In this document: positions 21,221-31,020 of the stretch, one piece after another
How positions within the stretch are numbered: position 1 is the stretch's first letter
How the letters are laid out: each line of letters begins with the position of its first letter
Origin: Obelidium mucronatum
Taxonomy: Eukaryota; Chytridiomycota; Chytridiomycetes; Chytridiales; Chytriomycetaceae
Direction of reading: 5' to 3'
Length of the DNA stretch: 64,000 nucleotides
NCBI GenBank assembly: GCA_025765595.1
Contig: JAIVFH010000052.1
Span: 27,501-91,500 of the forward strand
Position numbers and translations under genes: made by a program
Notes under the pieces: generated by a model
What the model saw: the letters and a program-made list of their open reading frames with translations, nothing else
What the model was told of the DNA's origin: nothing
Database searches by the model: none

Positions 21221-21725
21221 GCTGTTATGAGAGGAAGGGGTAAGAAGCCAAGTTCATCAAACGGAAAGAGGTACGCACTGGTGGCGGGAAGTTTTGGTTG
21301 ATGGATAGATAAGAAAGCTGGTGGATGGGGGTCCTTTCTCTTTATACCTTTTTTTTTATCCCTCAGGTCACTCATTTTTCTTGATGGCGTGGTGTCGGGA
21401 AAAAATAAACAACCAGAATTAGCAGAATTACCCAGGAATAATACAGGATAAAAGGGAAAATAAACCAACTTAAAGAGTATAATTGTTCTTTTATTTGCTG
21501 GAAGACTCGGAGCAGGACAAGGGTGTTGACCAGGAACAAATTCCCAATAATTACCGGGTATATTCCGTGAGAACGAGGAACGAATGCAAGGATTATTCCA
21601 TGTTTATTTAGTTCCCCGACAGTTACGATAGCGCGTCACAATGTGTCAAAAAAGAACACTTTTTAAATGACATTAAATCAGGCCATTTCGTCAAAAAAAA
21701 ATAATAAAAAACACTCTTCCAAAAT
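21221..21725. promoter_or_regulatory. Shared bidirectional promoter of HMGS and CYP51 (505 bp)
   Basis: The interval separates the start codons of two ergosterol-pathway genes. It holds several A/T-rich blocks, a TTACCCAGGAATA element near 21428 and the 15-mer TAATTACCGGGTATA at 21548-21562, 163 bp from the CYP51 ATG and also found before calmodulin. I could not find a convincing sterol regulatory element by eye. Co-regulation is inferred from gene arrangement. Confidence 0.6.
21548..21562 (+). promoter_or_regulatory. Promoter motif TAATTACCGGGTATA, copy 2
   Basis: Exact second copy of the 15-mer at 18755, within the HMGS/CYP51 intergenic region. A third, weaker relative (ATTACCCAGG) lies at about 21427. 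Candidate general-factor (Reb1-like) site. Confidence 0.3.
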
Positions 21726-23498
21726 ATGGGTTTGATTGACACAGCTGTCAAGGAGCTTCTTGAGAAGGCTGCGGCCTTTGAACAGGAAAATAATTTGCCA
21801 CAATACGCAACATCCGTGATTGCTCTTGTGGTGGTTATTGTCTTCTGGGTCTTTTTCTCATCATCATCAACCAAGTCTGGAAAGGTACAAAACCTTGCAA
21901 CCTCCAAAAACCTTGATCTTTAACGCTATCAAATCACTAGAACCTCCCTCCTTTGGTCGCATACACCATTCCTTTCCTTGGAAACACGATCGAGTATGGT
22001 ATCGACCCAGTCAAGTTTCTCCAAAAGTGCCAAAAGACATATGGAGACTGCTTCACCTTCATCATGCTTGGTCGCCGCATGACAACCACCCTCGGACCTG
22101 ACGGAAACCACTTTCTCTTCAACGTTAAGCTCAAGGATGCCAGCGCTGAAGGCGCGTATGAGAAGTTGACTGTTCCAGTGTTTGGAAAGGAAGTTGTCTA
22201 CGATGTGCCAAACCCATTGTTTATGGAACAGAAGAAGTTTGTCAAGGATTCCCTTTCTTCCGCTGCATTCAAGTCCTACTTGCCAATCATCACTACCGAA
22301 GTCAAAGATTACATGGGCGACTTGTTCAAGGATGTTCCAGCGGGCAAGGAGATCGAAGTCGAAACCTTCGAGGCCATGTCTCAACTTACTATTCGTACCG
22401 CTTCTCACTGTTTGATGGGCAAGGAAATCCGTGATGGTTTCAGAGTTGGAAATGGTGAGGCTTTGCGGAAAAATTTTGGTCTCTAAATTGTTTATTCCTT
22501 GTCAGTCACCAAGTTGTACCACGATCTCGATGCTGGTTTCGCTCCAATCAACGTTTTCTTCAGATGGTTGCCTCTTCCATCATACTTTGCCCGTGACCGT
22601 GCCAACAAAGAAATGACCGACATCTTCAAGGCCATCATCAAGAAACGTAAGGCTGAAAATGACACTGAAACTTTGGACGTGCTGAACGGATTGATGAAGG
22701 CTGAATACAAGGATGGATCCAAGCCTTCCGACGAAGCTGTTGCCCACTTGATGATTGCTCTCCTTTTGGGCGGTCAACACACAAGTTCTACCACCTCCTC
22801 CTGGATGCTCTTTGAATTGGCCCGTCGTCCAGATATCATGTAAGTGTAATACTCTTGGTCTCTTTTCTGTATTGCTTTCTAACACTCTTTCTCACCACCT
22901 TTTCAGTGAAGACTTGCTTAAAGAACAATCCATGGTCCTCACCGGAAAGCCAGACACACCCGCCCACGAACTCCCAGACCTCACCTACGAAGCCCTCAAA
23001 GAACTTAAACTAATGGACTGCGTCATGAAGGAAACCTTGCGTCTGCACGCACCCATCCACACCATCATGCGTCTTGTTGAAAACGACGTTGAGCACAAGG
23101 GAATGATTATCCCTAAGGGACACTTTATTTGTGCTGCCCCACAAGTCTCTCACTTGACTGAAAGCAAGTTCCCGGAACCATACAAGTTTGACCCGTTGAG
23201 ACACATGGGTTCTGATGAAGGAAGTGGAGAATGGACTATTAACGGAGTGGATATTGCGCAAAAGAGCGCTCGGTCCTTGTTTTTGCCGTTTGGAGCTGGT
23301 CGTCACCGATGCATCGGAGAACAGTTTGCATTCGTCCAGAACAAGACCATTATTGCTCTCTTTATTCGTGAATATTCTCACCGACTGGCCAAGGAAAAGA
23401 ACGGAAAGGAATGGTTCCCAGAGCCAGACTACACGTCTTTGATCACCATTCCAAAGACACCCAGAAAGTTGATTGTCAAGAAGAAGGTTGTTGCGTAA
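21726..23498 (+). CDS. CYP51: Sterol 14-alpha-demethylase (cytochrome P450 family 51)
   Basis: Removes the 14-alpha methyl of lanosterol/eburicol in the ER; the target of azole antifungals. Exons 21726-21884, 21941-22454, 22506-22839, 22907-23498; 532 aa, as expected for fungal CYP51/ERG11. An N-terminal membrane anchor (VIALVVVIVFWVFF) is followed by the proline hinge NLPPLVAYTIPFLGN. Substrate-recognition region VFGKEVVYDVPNPLFMEQKK keeps the Tyr and Lys seen in azole-sensitive enzymes. The I-helix is LLLGGQHTSSTTSSW, ExxR is KETLR (about 376-380) and the heme loop FLPFGAGRHRCIGEQFA places the thiolate Cys near 471. Shares a promoter with HMGS. Confidence 0.96.
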
Positions 23499-23630
23499 AC
23501 AGAGAAGGAAAAGTTTATAAAATACTCGTTGTTTCATGTGCTGCTTGCAAAGTTTAAAATTAAAAATGGTTTCGAATGATGATATTGAATATTCAAACTT
23601 AAGTATTCAGTTCGTGTATAATGAGTTTTT

Positions 23631-24385
23631 TTATTCGGGTTGTAAGAAGGAATCTTCTTTCAAAGAAGCATAGGCTGGTCTCGCCAAACAATTATAGGCT
23701 ACTTTAATATCGAAATTGATATCATTGATCAAGGCATCTAGTAAATTGAAGAATGCGTGCCAATTAGCAAATCAGTGACATCACTTTGCACGGGGGAGTG
23801 AAAGATCCAACAACCCTTCTTGGCAGTTCCCACCAACGGATAGAAAGGGAAGGATCTATAATCCATAGAAGCTATGAAAGCTCCAAGAGAAGGAGAACAT
23901 ACCCAAAGATGTATAGTTCTTTTCAGGACGAATGTATCCAGCAACAATGACCCTCAACTCTTTTCCATAGAAATCCTCTTCAAACTTGTGCAAGATATGA
24001 ACTTCTGCAGATCGCTTCTCGTTCTTGTAGTATGGGTTCCAACCAAAACTCATGACCATAGGGAACACTTCTTTGCTTGAATTGACTGATGCCCAGCCAT
24101 ACAGGATTCCAGATTCAATGAATTGACCAGCGTATTGCGAAACGTCTTCAGGCAGGTTGGCTGGAGGGCGGCGGGGGAGCAAATAAAGACTTTGGTTCAA
24201 GGGTTTGGATTTGAAACGTTCCCTTTTTTTTTTTTTAGCTCACCAGTGGGAATTCCCAGCTCTTTTCCACCACGTCCGAATCCTTTAATTACGGTTCCTT
24301 TCAGTCGTAGTGGGTATGGTTCTTCCACTTTGCTGTCGTTGCCGACAAGCAAGGGGCGCTCTTGGGATTCGGATACGTCAACCAT
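23631..24385 (-). CDS. FMN1: Riboflavin kinase
   Basis: Phosphorylates riboflavin to FMN with ATP. Exons 24385-24244, 24160-23903, 23737-23631; 168 aa. Conserved motifs read in order: [28 protein letters not shown] (joined across intron 1, the flavokinase PTAN signature), [47 protein letters not shown], then [21 protein letters not shown] spliced over a 165-nt intron, and the tail [16 protein letters not shown]. The size matches stand-alone eukaryotic riboflavin kinases with no FAD synthetase fusion. FMN/FAD supply serves P450 reductase and thus CYP51 next door, but the adjacency may be chance. Confidence 0.93.
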
Positions 24386-24696
24386 TTTTTTTTTTTTTTT
24401 GGCAATCTTTATTTTTTATTATCTTTATTTTATAAGATTGTGTACCATTTTTTTGGATCTATTTTTGGAACTCAAATACCAAGTGATCAGAAGAAGCAGA
24501 AGAAAGGCACAAAAAAAAATAGGAAAAAGGAAAGAGAATCAATCTGTCTTGAAAAGCAGGGAGTAATCTGCAGAAACGACAACGTCAAACTCTCCCCTTT
24601 CTTTCTTGGAAGTTAAACTTTCCCAAGGAGTCAGTTCCGAAAAAAACCCTGTACCACTCACTGCCAGGAAGACAAAAGGACAGCAAAAAAAAAAAA
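24386..24696. other. Intergenic, divergent region (311 bp)
   Basis: Low-complexity T-rich and A-rich runs occupy 24384-24520, and an A13 run ends just before the ATG at 24697. It should hold the promoters of the riboflavin kinase gene and the plus-strand unknown. No gene or RNA is recognised. Confidence 0.45.
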
Positions 24697-25713
24697 ATGA
24701 TTTCGACGCCCAACAGGAATCGTTCACGAACACATTCAAGTTCCCCAGCAGTGCCAAGCCCACGACTCCAACCAACATCATTTGCATCACCCTCTTCAGC
24801 TGCAGCACAATTCACTCCAAGAACTCAATATGAATCATCACATATTGTGTCCGCTACGCCGAGTCAGTTTGGATCACCTCTACCACCACGGAAACCAGTA
24901 GCGGCGTCAGTGTATTCCACAAATAGCAACATCGCGGTCACCCCAAACCATTACAAGTTCTCGTCGCCACCAGCAAACAGCTCTGGTACACCACAGCCTT
25001 TACAAAATAGTTTTGTTGCCCAAATTCGGTCAAGAACCGCTTCTGCGGTTACAATGACGAGTAGCAATGGAACACGTATGGAATCATCACCGACGGCAAG
25101 AGAAAAACACGCAATAAAAACAACAGCCTATCAGCACCAGATTGAGCAACGCAAGGCATTTGAACACGAATGGAACAAGAAGAAGAATGAGGCAGTGTTT
25201 TTGCAACATGGACAACAGCAACAACAACATCAACATCCCAACAGTGGCACCTCCTTGCCACTCAAAGTTCAAACATTCAACAACAGCAACAGCAACAGCA
25301 ACAATGTGTCACGTAATTCTCATTATCATGCATTTCCTACACTTTCCCCATCCACCCGTTCCCAAATTCTCCAAACACTCACACCAACTGTGGCAAGAGC
25401 CGCCACCTCCCCGACAAGCGTGGAACCATTCTCATCAATCAACAAATACACTATTGCTGCGTCACCATCATCGCCATCATCCCGTGATCGAAACGTTTAC
25501 AATCTGGATGGAACCAGACTCCACCCGGACCCACCGATTCCAAGCACATTGCTAGACGACATGATTGATGACGTTTTATTTCCAGTTGTGGATCTGGGTG
25601 TGGATACGAATATCTATAATCCGTGGGATGGAACACGAATTCATCGTCCTGCCGTTCCTTTGGAAGTTGAATTCAGGAAAGAGTTTGAGGCGTGGGATCG
25701 CCTTCATTTGTAG
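24697..25713 (+). CDS. Disordered Ser/Pro/Gln-rich protein, 338 aa
   Basis: I do not recognise this gene. It is a single exon beginning right after an A13 run. Most of the sequence is Ser/Thr/Pro-rich with Gln/His and Asn/Ser repeats. Two features look constrained: a basic helical segment (TAYQHQIEQRKAFEHEWNKK, about residues 142-161) and a repeated C-terminal motif, RNVYNLDGTRLHPDPPIP and then TNIYNPWDGTRIHRPAVPLE, each YN-x-(W)DGTR-x-H-x-P, followed by EFRKEFEAWDRL. The duplicated DGTR motif suggests a binding module outside the disordered part. No signal peptide or membrane helix. Confidence 0.6.
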   Translation: MISTPNRNRSRTHSSSPAVPSPRLQPTSFASPSSAAAQFTPRTQYESSHIVSATPSQFGSPLPPRKPVAASVYSTNSNIAVTPNHYKFSSPPANSSGTPQPLQNSFVAQIRSRTASAVTMTSSNGTRMESSPTAREKHAIKTTAYQHQIEQRKAFEHEWNKKKNEAVFLQHGQQQQQHQHPNSGTSLPLKVQTFNNSNSNSNNVSRNSHYHAFPTLSPSTRSQILQTLTPTVARAATSPTSVEPFSSINKYTIAASPSSPSSRDRNVYNLDGTRLHPDPPIPSTLLDDMIDDVLFPVVDLGVDTNIYNPWDGTRIHRPAVPLEVEFRKEFEAWDRLHL

Positions 25714-25794
25714 CCTATTTTTTTTTTCTATTGATTTTGTTTTTGTGGGTGGGCCTTTTTCAAACAAAAAAAAAAATACATACATTTTATTCAA

Positions 25795-26937
25795 TTATTC
25801 TTCATCAGATACAATAATAACACGTTTCTTGGTTTGGTGTGGACGGGTATTTCTTTTGCTGGTTGTTGGTGATGCATCGCTGTCTGTTTCTTTGGTATCA
25901 TCATCGCTAGAATCACGCCTCCGTTTTCCTCGACGCTTAGCTCCAGATTGAGGAGTCACTCGTTTTATGCGACTTATTCTGGTTACTTTCTGAACTCTGT
26001 CGTCGTCGTCGTCCTTGTCGCTGTCTGACATGAAGATTCCCAACTCGTCGTTGTGGTCGACGTCAATGGCTTTTACGATAGCTGGTGGTTTTACGATAAT
26101 CTCATCATTGCTTTCTTCTGGATCTGAATCCGCAAGAATATGAAGAGTGGCACGACGTTGTTGTGGGTGTTTTTGCAGGGAAGGGATGTCTAAGCCTTCC
26201 GAATCAGAAGAAGACGAAGAAGGTACATTCCTCTTTTGGATGGAATTGGATCGAAGCAATCGTTTTGATTGTTTTCGGGTGGAATGAATAGTGACGGAAT
26301 CACTCTGACTCACGTCCAAGTCCATCATTTCACTGTCATCCCCGCTACCATTGCTGCTACTAGCACTACTATCGCTACTATCACTACTTGATTCGAATGA
26401 GTCCAAGAATGCAATATCATTCGGATTCCTTGTGACTTTCTTTCTCCTCCTTCTCTTCTTTTTAACCGTCTTCTTGTCAGTGATTGATGTCTCCTTCTTC
26501 TTCTTTTCCAGTAATTTAGATTTCGCTTTAGATTTAGATTTCGAATGCCGAGTCGTGGAGCTAATATCGGGTGCTTCGTCTTTGGACCAGATTGGCTCTG
26601 GTCTTGCAAATGTCCGATCGAATGATGAGGTTGACGAGTGGCGCAAGCAGTATCGATAATTGTCGCGGGTTTCATGTTGTTGTTTGGTGCTGAAGGAGTC
26701 AAAGTGGTGGCTGCTGCGACACGCTTGGCACCACAGCGTTGAGGTTGCTGGGTTTTGGTTGACGTCGCTTCCGTCGCTTTCTTCATCTTCATCGCTTGCG
26801 TTCTCTTCGCTTTCTTCTTCTTCTTCTTCGTCTTCTTCTTGCTCGTCGACCAGCGCAAAGCGGCGGTTTGCCTCCAGCTGGCGCTCGACCGAATCCAGGT
26901 CTTGCAGCAGTGCAAACAGGGACATAGCAGAAATCAA
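25795..26937 (-). CDS. Nuclear acidic/basic disordered protein with a small Cys/His motif
   Basis: 380 aa in one exon. The N-terminal helix (LFALLQDLDSVERQLEANRR) precedes an Asp/Glu-rich tract. Around residues 68-110 a possible zinc site reads WCQACRSSHHFDSFSTKQ, then RYCLRHSSTSSF (CxxC...CxxH). The rest alternates Lys/Arg-rich blocks (KKKRRRRKKVTR, AKRRGKRRRDSS) with Ser/Asp tracts, typical of chromatin or RNA-associated proteins. The CxxC...FSxxQ...C spacing is faintly like the Stc1 fold; that is only a suggestion. A second Met four residues in (MSLF) may be the start. Its ATG is 54 bp from the divergent ATG14-like gene. Confidence 0.6.
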   Translation of the reverse strand: MISAMSLFALLQDLDSVERQLEANRRFALVDEQEEDEEEEEESEENASDEDEESDGSDVNQNPATSTLWCQACRSSHHFDSFSTKQQHETRDNYRYCLRHSSTSSFDRTFARPEPIWSKDEAPDISSTTRHSKSKSKAKSKLLEKKKKETSITDKKTVKKKRRRRKKVTRNPNDIAFLDSFESSSDSSDSSASSSNGSGDDSEMMDLDVSQSDSVTIHSTRKQSKRLLRSNSIQKRNVPSSSSSDSEGLDIPSLQKHPQQRRATLHILADSDPEESNDEIIVKPPAIVKAIDVDHNDELGIFMSDSDKDDDDDRVQKVTRISRIKRVTPQSGAKRRGKRRRDSSDDDTKETDSDASPTTSKRNTRPHQTKKRVIIVSDEE

Positions 26938-26991
26938 TAAATAAAGAAATAAGAAATAGAGAAAACTAGAAATAAATAAAATAAATCTACA

Positions 26992-29445
26992 ATGAACAGC
27001 AAATCAAACAGCGCCAGCGCGCTGCTCTGCTTCGGCTGCTTGGCGCCCGCGCGCTCGGACGGCTTCGTATGCGGCGCGTGTGTGGCGGCAAGGTTTGTTT
27101 GTGTTCCCTCTGCGGCTTCGTGCGACGCGCTGACTAATCCGAAAACACTCTCTGCGCCGCCAGCATCGCGCACGCCGCCGCCGCCGCACGCGCGCTGGCC
27201 GCCGAGGCCGCCGCCGCCGCCGCGCGCGTTTCGCATTCGCATTCGCAGTCGCCACACGCGGGGCCGCCGCCGCCGCCGCCGGCCCGCGCTGCCCGGGCTC
27301 TGGCGCCGCGCGCGGCCGCCGCCGCCGCCGCGCTGGCCGCCGGTGCGTTGCGCCGCGCTTGTTGCTAACTGCTGACGCCGCCCGCCCCCACACCCCCCCA
27401 CACTTTCCACAGCGCGCACCGCCGTGGCCGCTGCGCGCGAGACGCTGGCGGCGCGCAGAAGCGCAGCGGCGAGTGCGGCCGCCGCCGCCGCTGCGAGTGC
27501 TGCGGCGCTGCTGCGCGCCCGCGAAAAGGAACGCGACCGCGCGCGCGAGCGCTACGTGAAGGCCGTCGAGGTCGCGACGACGTGTCGCCGCATGCTGCTG
27601 CGCGAGCTGGTGGGCTTGTTCCGGTAGCGTTGATTAAATTGATTAAATTGCCCATCCCACAAATCCAATTAATTCTGTCGGGGTTCAGCCTGCGCCGCGT
27701 GCAACGGGCTCCTTCAGCGCTTGCGGCATCGTCGTCTGCTCCAGCCCCAACCCCAATCACGCGACTCTCAGGAACTGCATCAAATGTCCCATTAACTGCC
27801 TCCCCACTGGTGGGAAAGATGGCGCTGCCCCCTTCAGCAGATTCGGCTTTGTCCTCTCAACAACAGCAGCTTACCAGCACAATATCAGCTGAAAGGAAAC
27901 GAGCGCTATTGACTTCTCATTTCTTAAAGTCATCGTCGAATGCACCACTTGCCATTTCCCTATACTATGACATCCCTTTAGAGTTTCGACTAATCAATGT
28001 TGGCTTTTCTTGTTTCGGTGACTACTATTGTAAGTATTTTCAATCTTCCAATGTAAATATTACAGCTCAAAGTTTCGTGTTAAAAGCATATCCAAGGGAC
28101 AAGTTCAATGCATCCCTAGGACATGCAGCTCACATGACCATAATAATGTGCCATTATTTGGGTGTTACTTTACCGTTTCAAATCGTGTACTCGGGAGGCT
28201 CCAAGTCTCACATGAAAACAAGTGGACGCTCTATGGAGTGGATAGTCGGAGATTCAGATGACACTCTAATACCTGGCCAAATGCCATTGTTTCTATCGGA
28301 TTCGAATTTGGATTCATTCACTGTTGGCTTGACAATGTTGAACTATGATATTGCTTATTTGTGTTGGACTCAAGGTGTCCGTGTCCCGTTACATCAAGGC
28401 GCGAACACTTTGGAGAATTTGGCCGCATGCTGTCGTGCAACAAAGTTGGGAAGGTGTGTTTTTTATTGCTGTGACGTTGATCAAAATTTTAAGACTAAGT
28501 GAAAATTTTTTCGTTTTTTTTTTTTTTTTTTTGGTTGCTGGCAGAGATGTGAATCAGCGTCTCGACTCAATCTCCCCTGGTTCTACGTCTCCCACGTCGT
28601 CGCCGCGATTAAAGAACAAGGCACAAGTCTCCTCACCAGATGCGCCATCTCAAATTTGGGCAGAGTTCTCTCTTCCCTTTCGAAAACTGCATTCTCTGCA
28701 TATTGCACTTCAAAAGAGAGATAAGCCAACGTCTTCTGCCCCAGGAGCTGCAAGCTCATCCGCTTTAAAATCAAATTCACGTCGATTTTCTGGAACCACG
28801 CAAAAGACAAACTCATCTCTACCAGCATCAAAGCAGCAAACCAAGCATCAGCAACAGCAGCAGCCACAAAATGGATCTGTACTACAACAACAACAGCATC
28901 AACATGACAATCAAACGCAAAGTCCATCCTATCCTTCAGCATTCACAAGCGCGGTTGTATGGGCAGCATCCGGCGTCGCCAACGCAGGCCTGAAACACGG
29001 ACTCGGGGCTGTCAAGGCGGCATCTGCAGTAGTATCGCATGCGGTTTCTGGCGCCGCGACGTCAATTAGTAGTGCGGCGGCAGCAGGAAACAATGGCAGC
29101 ACATTGGTTTCATCTTTCCTTTCTTCCACAACGATTGCGGGAAGTAGAAGTGGAAATCAACAATCAACACATCAGCAGCAGCAGCAGCAGCAGGAAGATT
29201 CTACACCGCCTGTGAGGGGGATAGTTGAGTTTGAAGAAGATGATGACGATGATGATGATGGTTTTGGTGTTGCCGGTGTTGGAGGTGGTAGTAGTCGTGG
29301 TAGTATAGGTGGAGGTGTTTTGATTGAGAAAGAGAGTGGTATTGATGCAGGGTTGCTTGCGATTGCGACCGTGCTGGATAGTGCAGAGAACAATGCGAGT
29401 GAAGATGAAAGTGAAGAATGGGACGATGGGTTTCTCAAGTTGTAA
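26992..29445 (+). CDS. ATG14/UVRAG-like subunit of the Vps34 PI3-kinase complex
   Basis: Members direct the class III PI3-kinase to autophagosome (ATG14) or endosome (UVRAG/Vps38) membranes. Six exons: 26992-27092, 27164-27342, 27413-27623, 27689-28029, 28066-28453, 28545-29445; 706 aa. The N-terminal CFGC...FVCGAC resembles the double-CxxC start of ATG14. An Ala/Arg-rich coiled coil follows (RAREKERDRARERYVKAVEV). The conserved core includes LEFRLINVGFS, ASLGHAAHMTIIMCHYLGVT, LPFQIVYSGGSKSHM, PLFLSD and FTVGLTMLNYDIAYLCWTQG, then NTLENLAACCRATKLGRDVN. The C-terminal 300 residues are Ser/Gln-rich with a possible amphipathic segment (ASGVANAGLKHGLGAVKAA). Exons 1-3 are extremely GC-rich. Intron 4 is only 36 nt and in frame, so it may be optional. 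Confidence 0.75.
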
Positions 29446-29571
29446 AAAGGGGAGATAAATTTTAAGAAAGGGAAATCAGAATGAAAGAAGAAGAAAAGGT
29501 TGCATTGTAAATAAAATATTGTTATATTTATTTGTTTTGTCTTTGTTTTTTTTTGTTCACCGATTAAAAAA

Positions 29572-30416
29572 ATGTCTAAACGGTCACGAATTCACGAAGC
29601 TGAAGAAACCTCGAAACGGGCAAAGAACGACAGCGCCACTCACCGCCTTGCCGAGCTGGAAGCACGACGGAAACTAGCCATCAAACCGGCACCAAGCAAC
29701 CTTGCAAAAGAGCCTGCCTGGCGATATCTCCATATCCAAGTCACATGCGAGGGAAAGAACAGCATCAATCTAATACTGAACCAGCCGCAACTGAGTCTTG
29801 CCATAGCAGATGCCTTGACGGATCTATTTGGGGTTGTCGGTGGAGCCAAACGGACAACAGACGTTATTTTTGTGAATGAAACGGAACTCGTGTTACGAAC
29901 ACTGAAAGAGTTAAGAAGATACTATTTCTTTTCCCTTTTTTCCAACACTCTGTTTTTTTTTCTTCTTCTTCTTCTACTTCTTCTAGATACGTGAAGGATG
30001 TTCAAGCCGCCTTGACACTTGCAAAACAACTCTGTTCGCGATTATGTCGGTTCTCAACGATTGATATCCAGCCGTCCCTGTTATCGCTGGATTCCATTTC
30101 GTTTCTGGCTCCATCAAATCTGTTTGACAAGGAAAAAATCATCAACGAAGACAATCATGGTGATACCAAGGGTGGCCGTCGGGATGCTGATGATACGTGG
30201 GTGATTGGCCATGAGATTGCTGAATTGTGTCATTGGAATAGTAGGCATAAATCTGGGCCTTCCTCTTCTTCTGTTGGTGTTGGTGGTGGTGGCGGCGTTG
30301 TTGTGGATAAACCGATTTTGGATGTTGAGAATATGAAGCTTGAAGATGGGGCGGATGTTCTTGGAGAATCTGCGTTGGAAGCAGTCAAGCTTTTGCTTGC
30401 ATATAAAAGTCAATAA
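29572..30416 (+). CDS. RNase P/MRP protein subunit, RPP14-like (Rpp14/Pop5 family)
   Basis: Exons 29572-29909 and 29987-30416; 255 aa. A basic N-terminal helix (LAELEARRKLAIKPAPSNLA) precedes the family core: WRYLHIQVTCEGKN, LSLAIADALTDLFGVVGGAK, TDVIFVNETELVLRTLKEYV (spliced, donor GTTAAG) and KDVQAALTLAKQL with RFSTIDIQPSLLSL. This strand-helix order and the LFGVVG and ALTL motifs resemble RPP14 more than POP5. The C-terminal 100 residues, with a Gly/Val tract, are an extension. The product would act in the nucleus on pre-tRNA 5' processing. A second RNase P subunit gene (RPP21-like) lies at the right edge of the window. Confidence 0.62.
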
Positions 30417-30510
30417 TGGTATCATCAACTGCTCAAAATGCCCGTGTGTTGGGGGATCAGTTTTGGGCGATAATGAATTGTTCTGGACATTGAGGGTTAC
30501 TTTTATTGAA

Positions 30511-31020
30511 CTAGAAAAACTCCCCATCAAAACCATACTCGGAAGCAGACATGCAACTGGAAAGTAAATATGGCTGGCAACGATTTATGGGAGTCGATAT
30601 GGTGTTAACTCCATTCGTTGCTGCCTTCACGCACTTGAACCTGTGATACTTGTTTGCAGCAATCCCATAGTCTCCCGACAAAGTGATGGCGGCAGCGTTT
30701 CCGTCAGCAAACTTTGCAGTAATAACAGGAGTTGAAGCTTGCGGGACAACAGTCGTTGAGATGGAAACTGGTAAGGCAGAACATGGGGCCTTGAGGTTTG
30801 CGGCCCAACACACAAAAGCTAGTTTGGCGCTATCACAGTATGCTTCACATCCGGATTGGCAACTGGCGATTCGAAGGACATCGGCCGAGGCAATTGCAGC
30901 AGTAAGGACGAGGAGTGCCAAGAAGAGATACTTTTTTGCCAAAAGAACACACAGGACAATTTTTATTGGAGGCTTGACACTAAAACAGAGTCCGCAACCG
31001 TGAACTTCCTTTTTATTCAT
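30511..31020 (-). CDS. Secreted small cysteine-rich protein
   Basis: 169 aa as a single frame, or about 144 aa if a 75-nt in-frame intron is removed. The hydrophobic segment YLFLALLVLTAAIASA followed by DVLRIASCQSGCEAYCDSAK is a clear signal peptide and mature start. The only in-frame Met overlaps the stop codon of the GNAT gene upstream (TAATG). Splicing MNKKE directly to YLFLALL (about 31005-30931) would give a textbook signal sequence; the donor GTTCAC is weak. The mature protein has at least eight cysteines and no recognised domain. It could be a cell-wall, effector-like or matrix protein. The family is unknown. Confidence 0.6.
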   Translation of the reverse strand: MNKKEVHGCGLCFSVKPPIKIVLCVLLAKKYLFLALLVLTAAIASADVLRIASCQSGCEAYCDSAKLAFVCWAANLKAPCSALPVSISTTVVPQASTPVITAKFADGNAAAITLSGDYGIAANKYHRFKCVKAATNGVNTISTPINRCQPYLLSSCMSASEYGFDGEFF

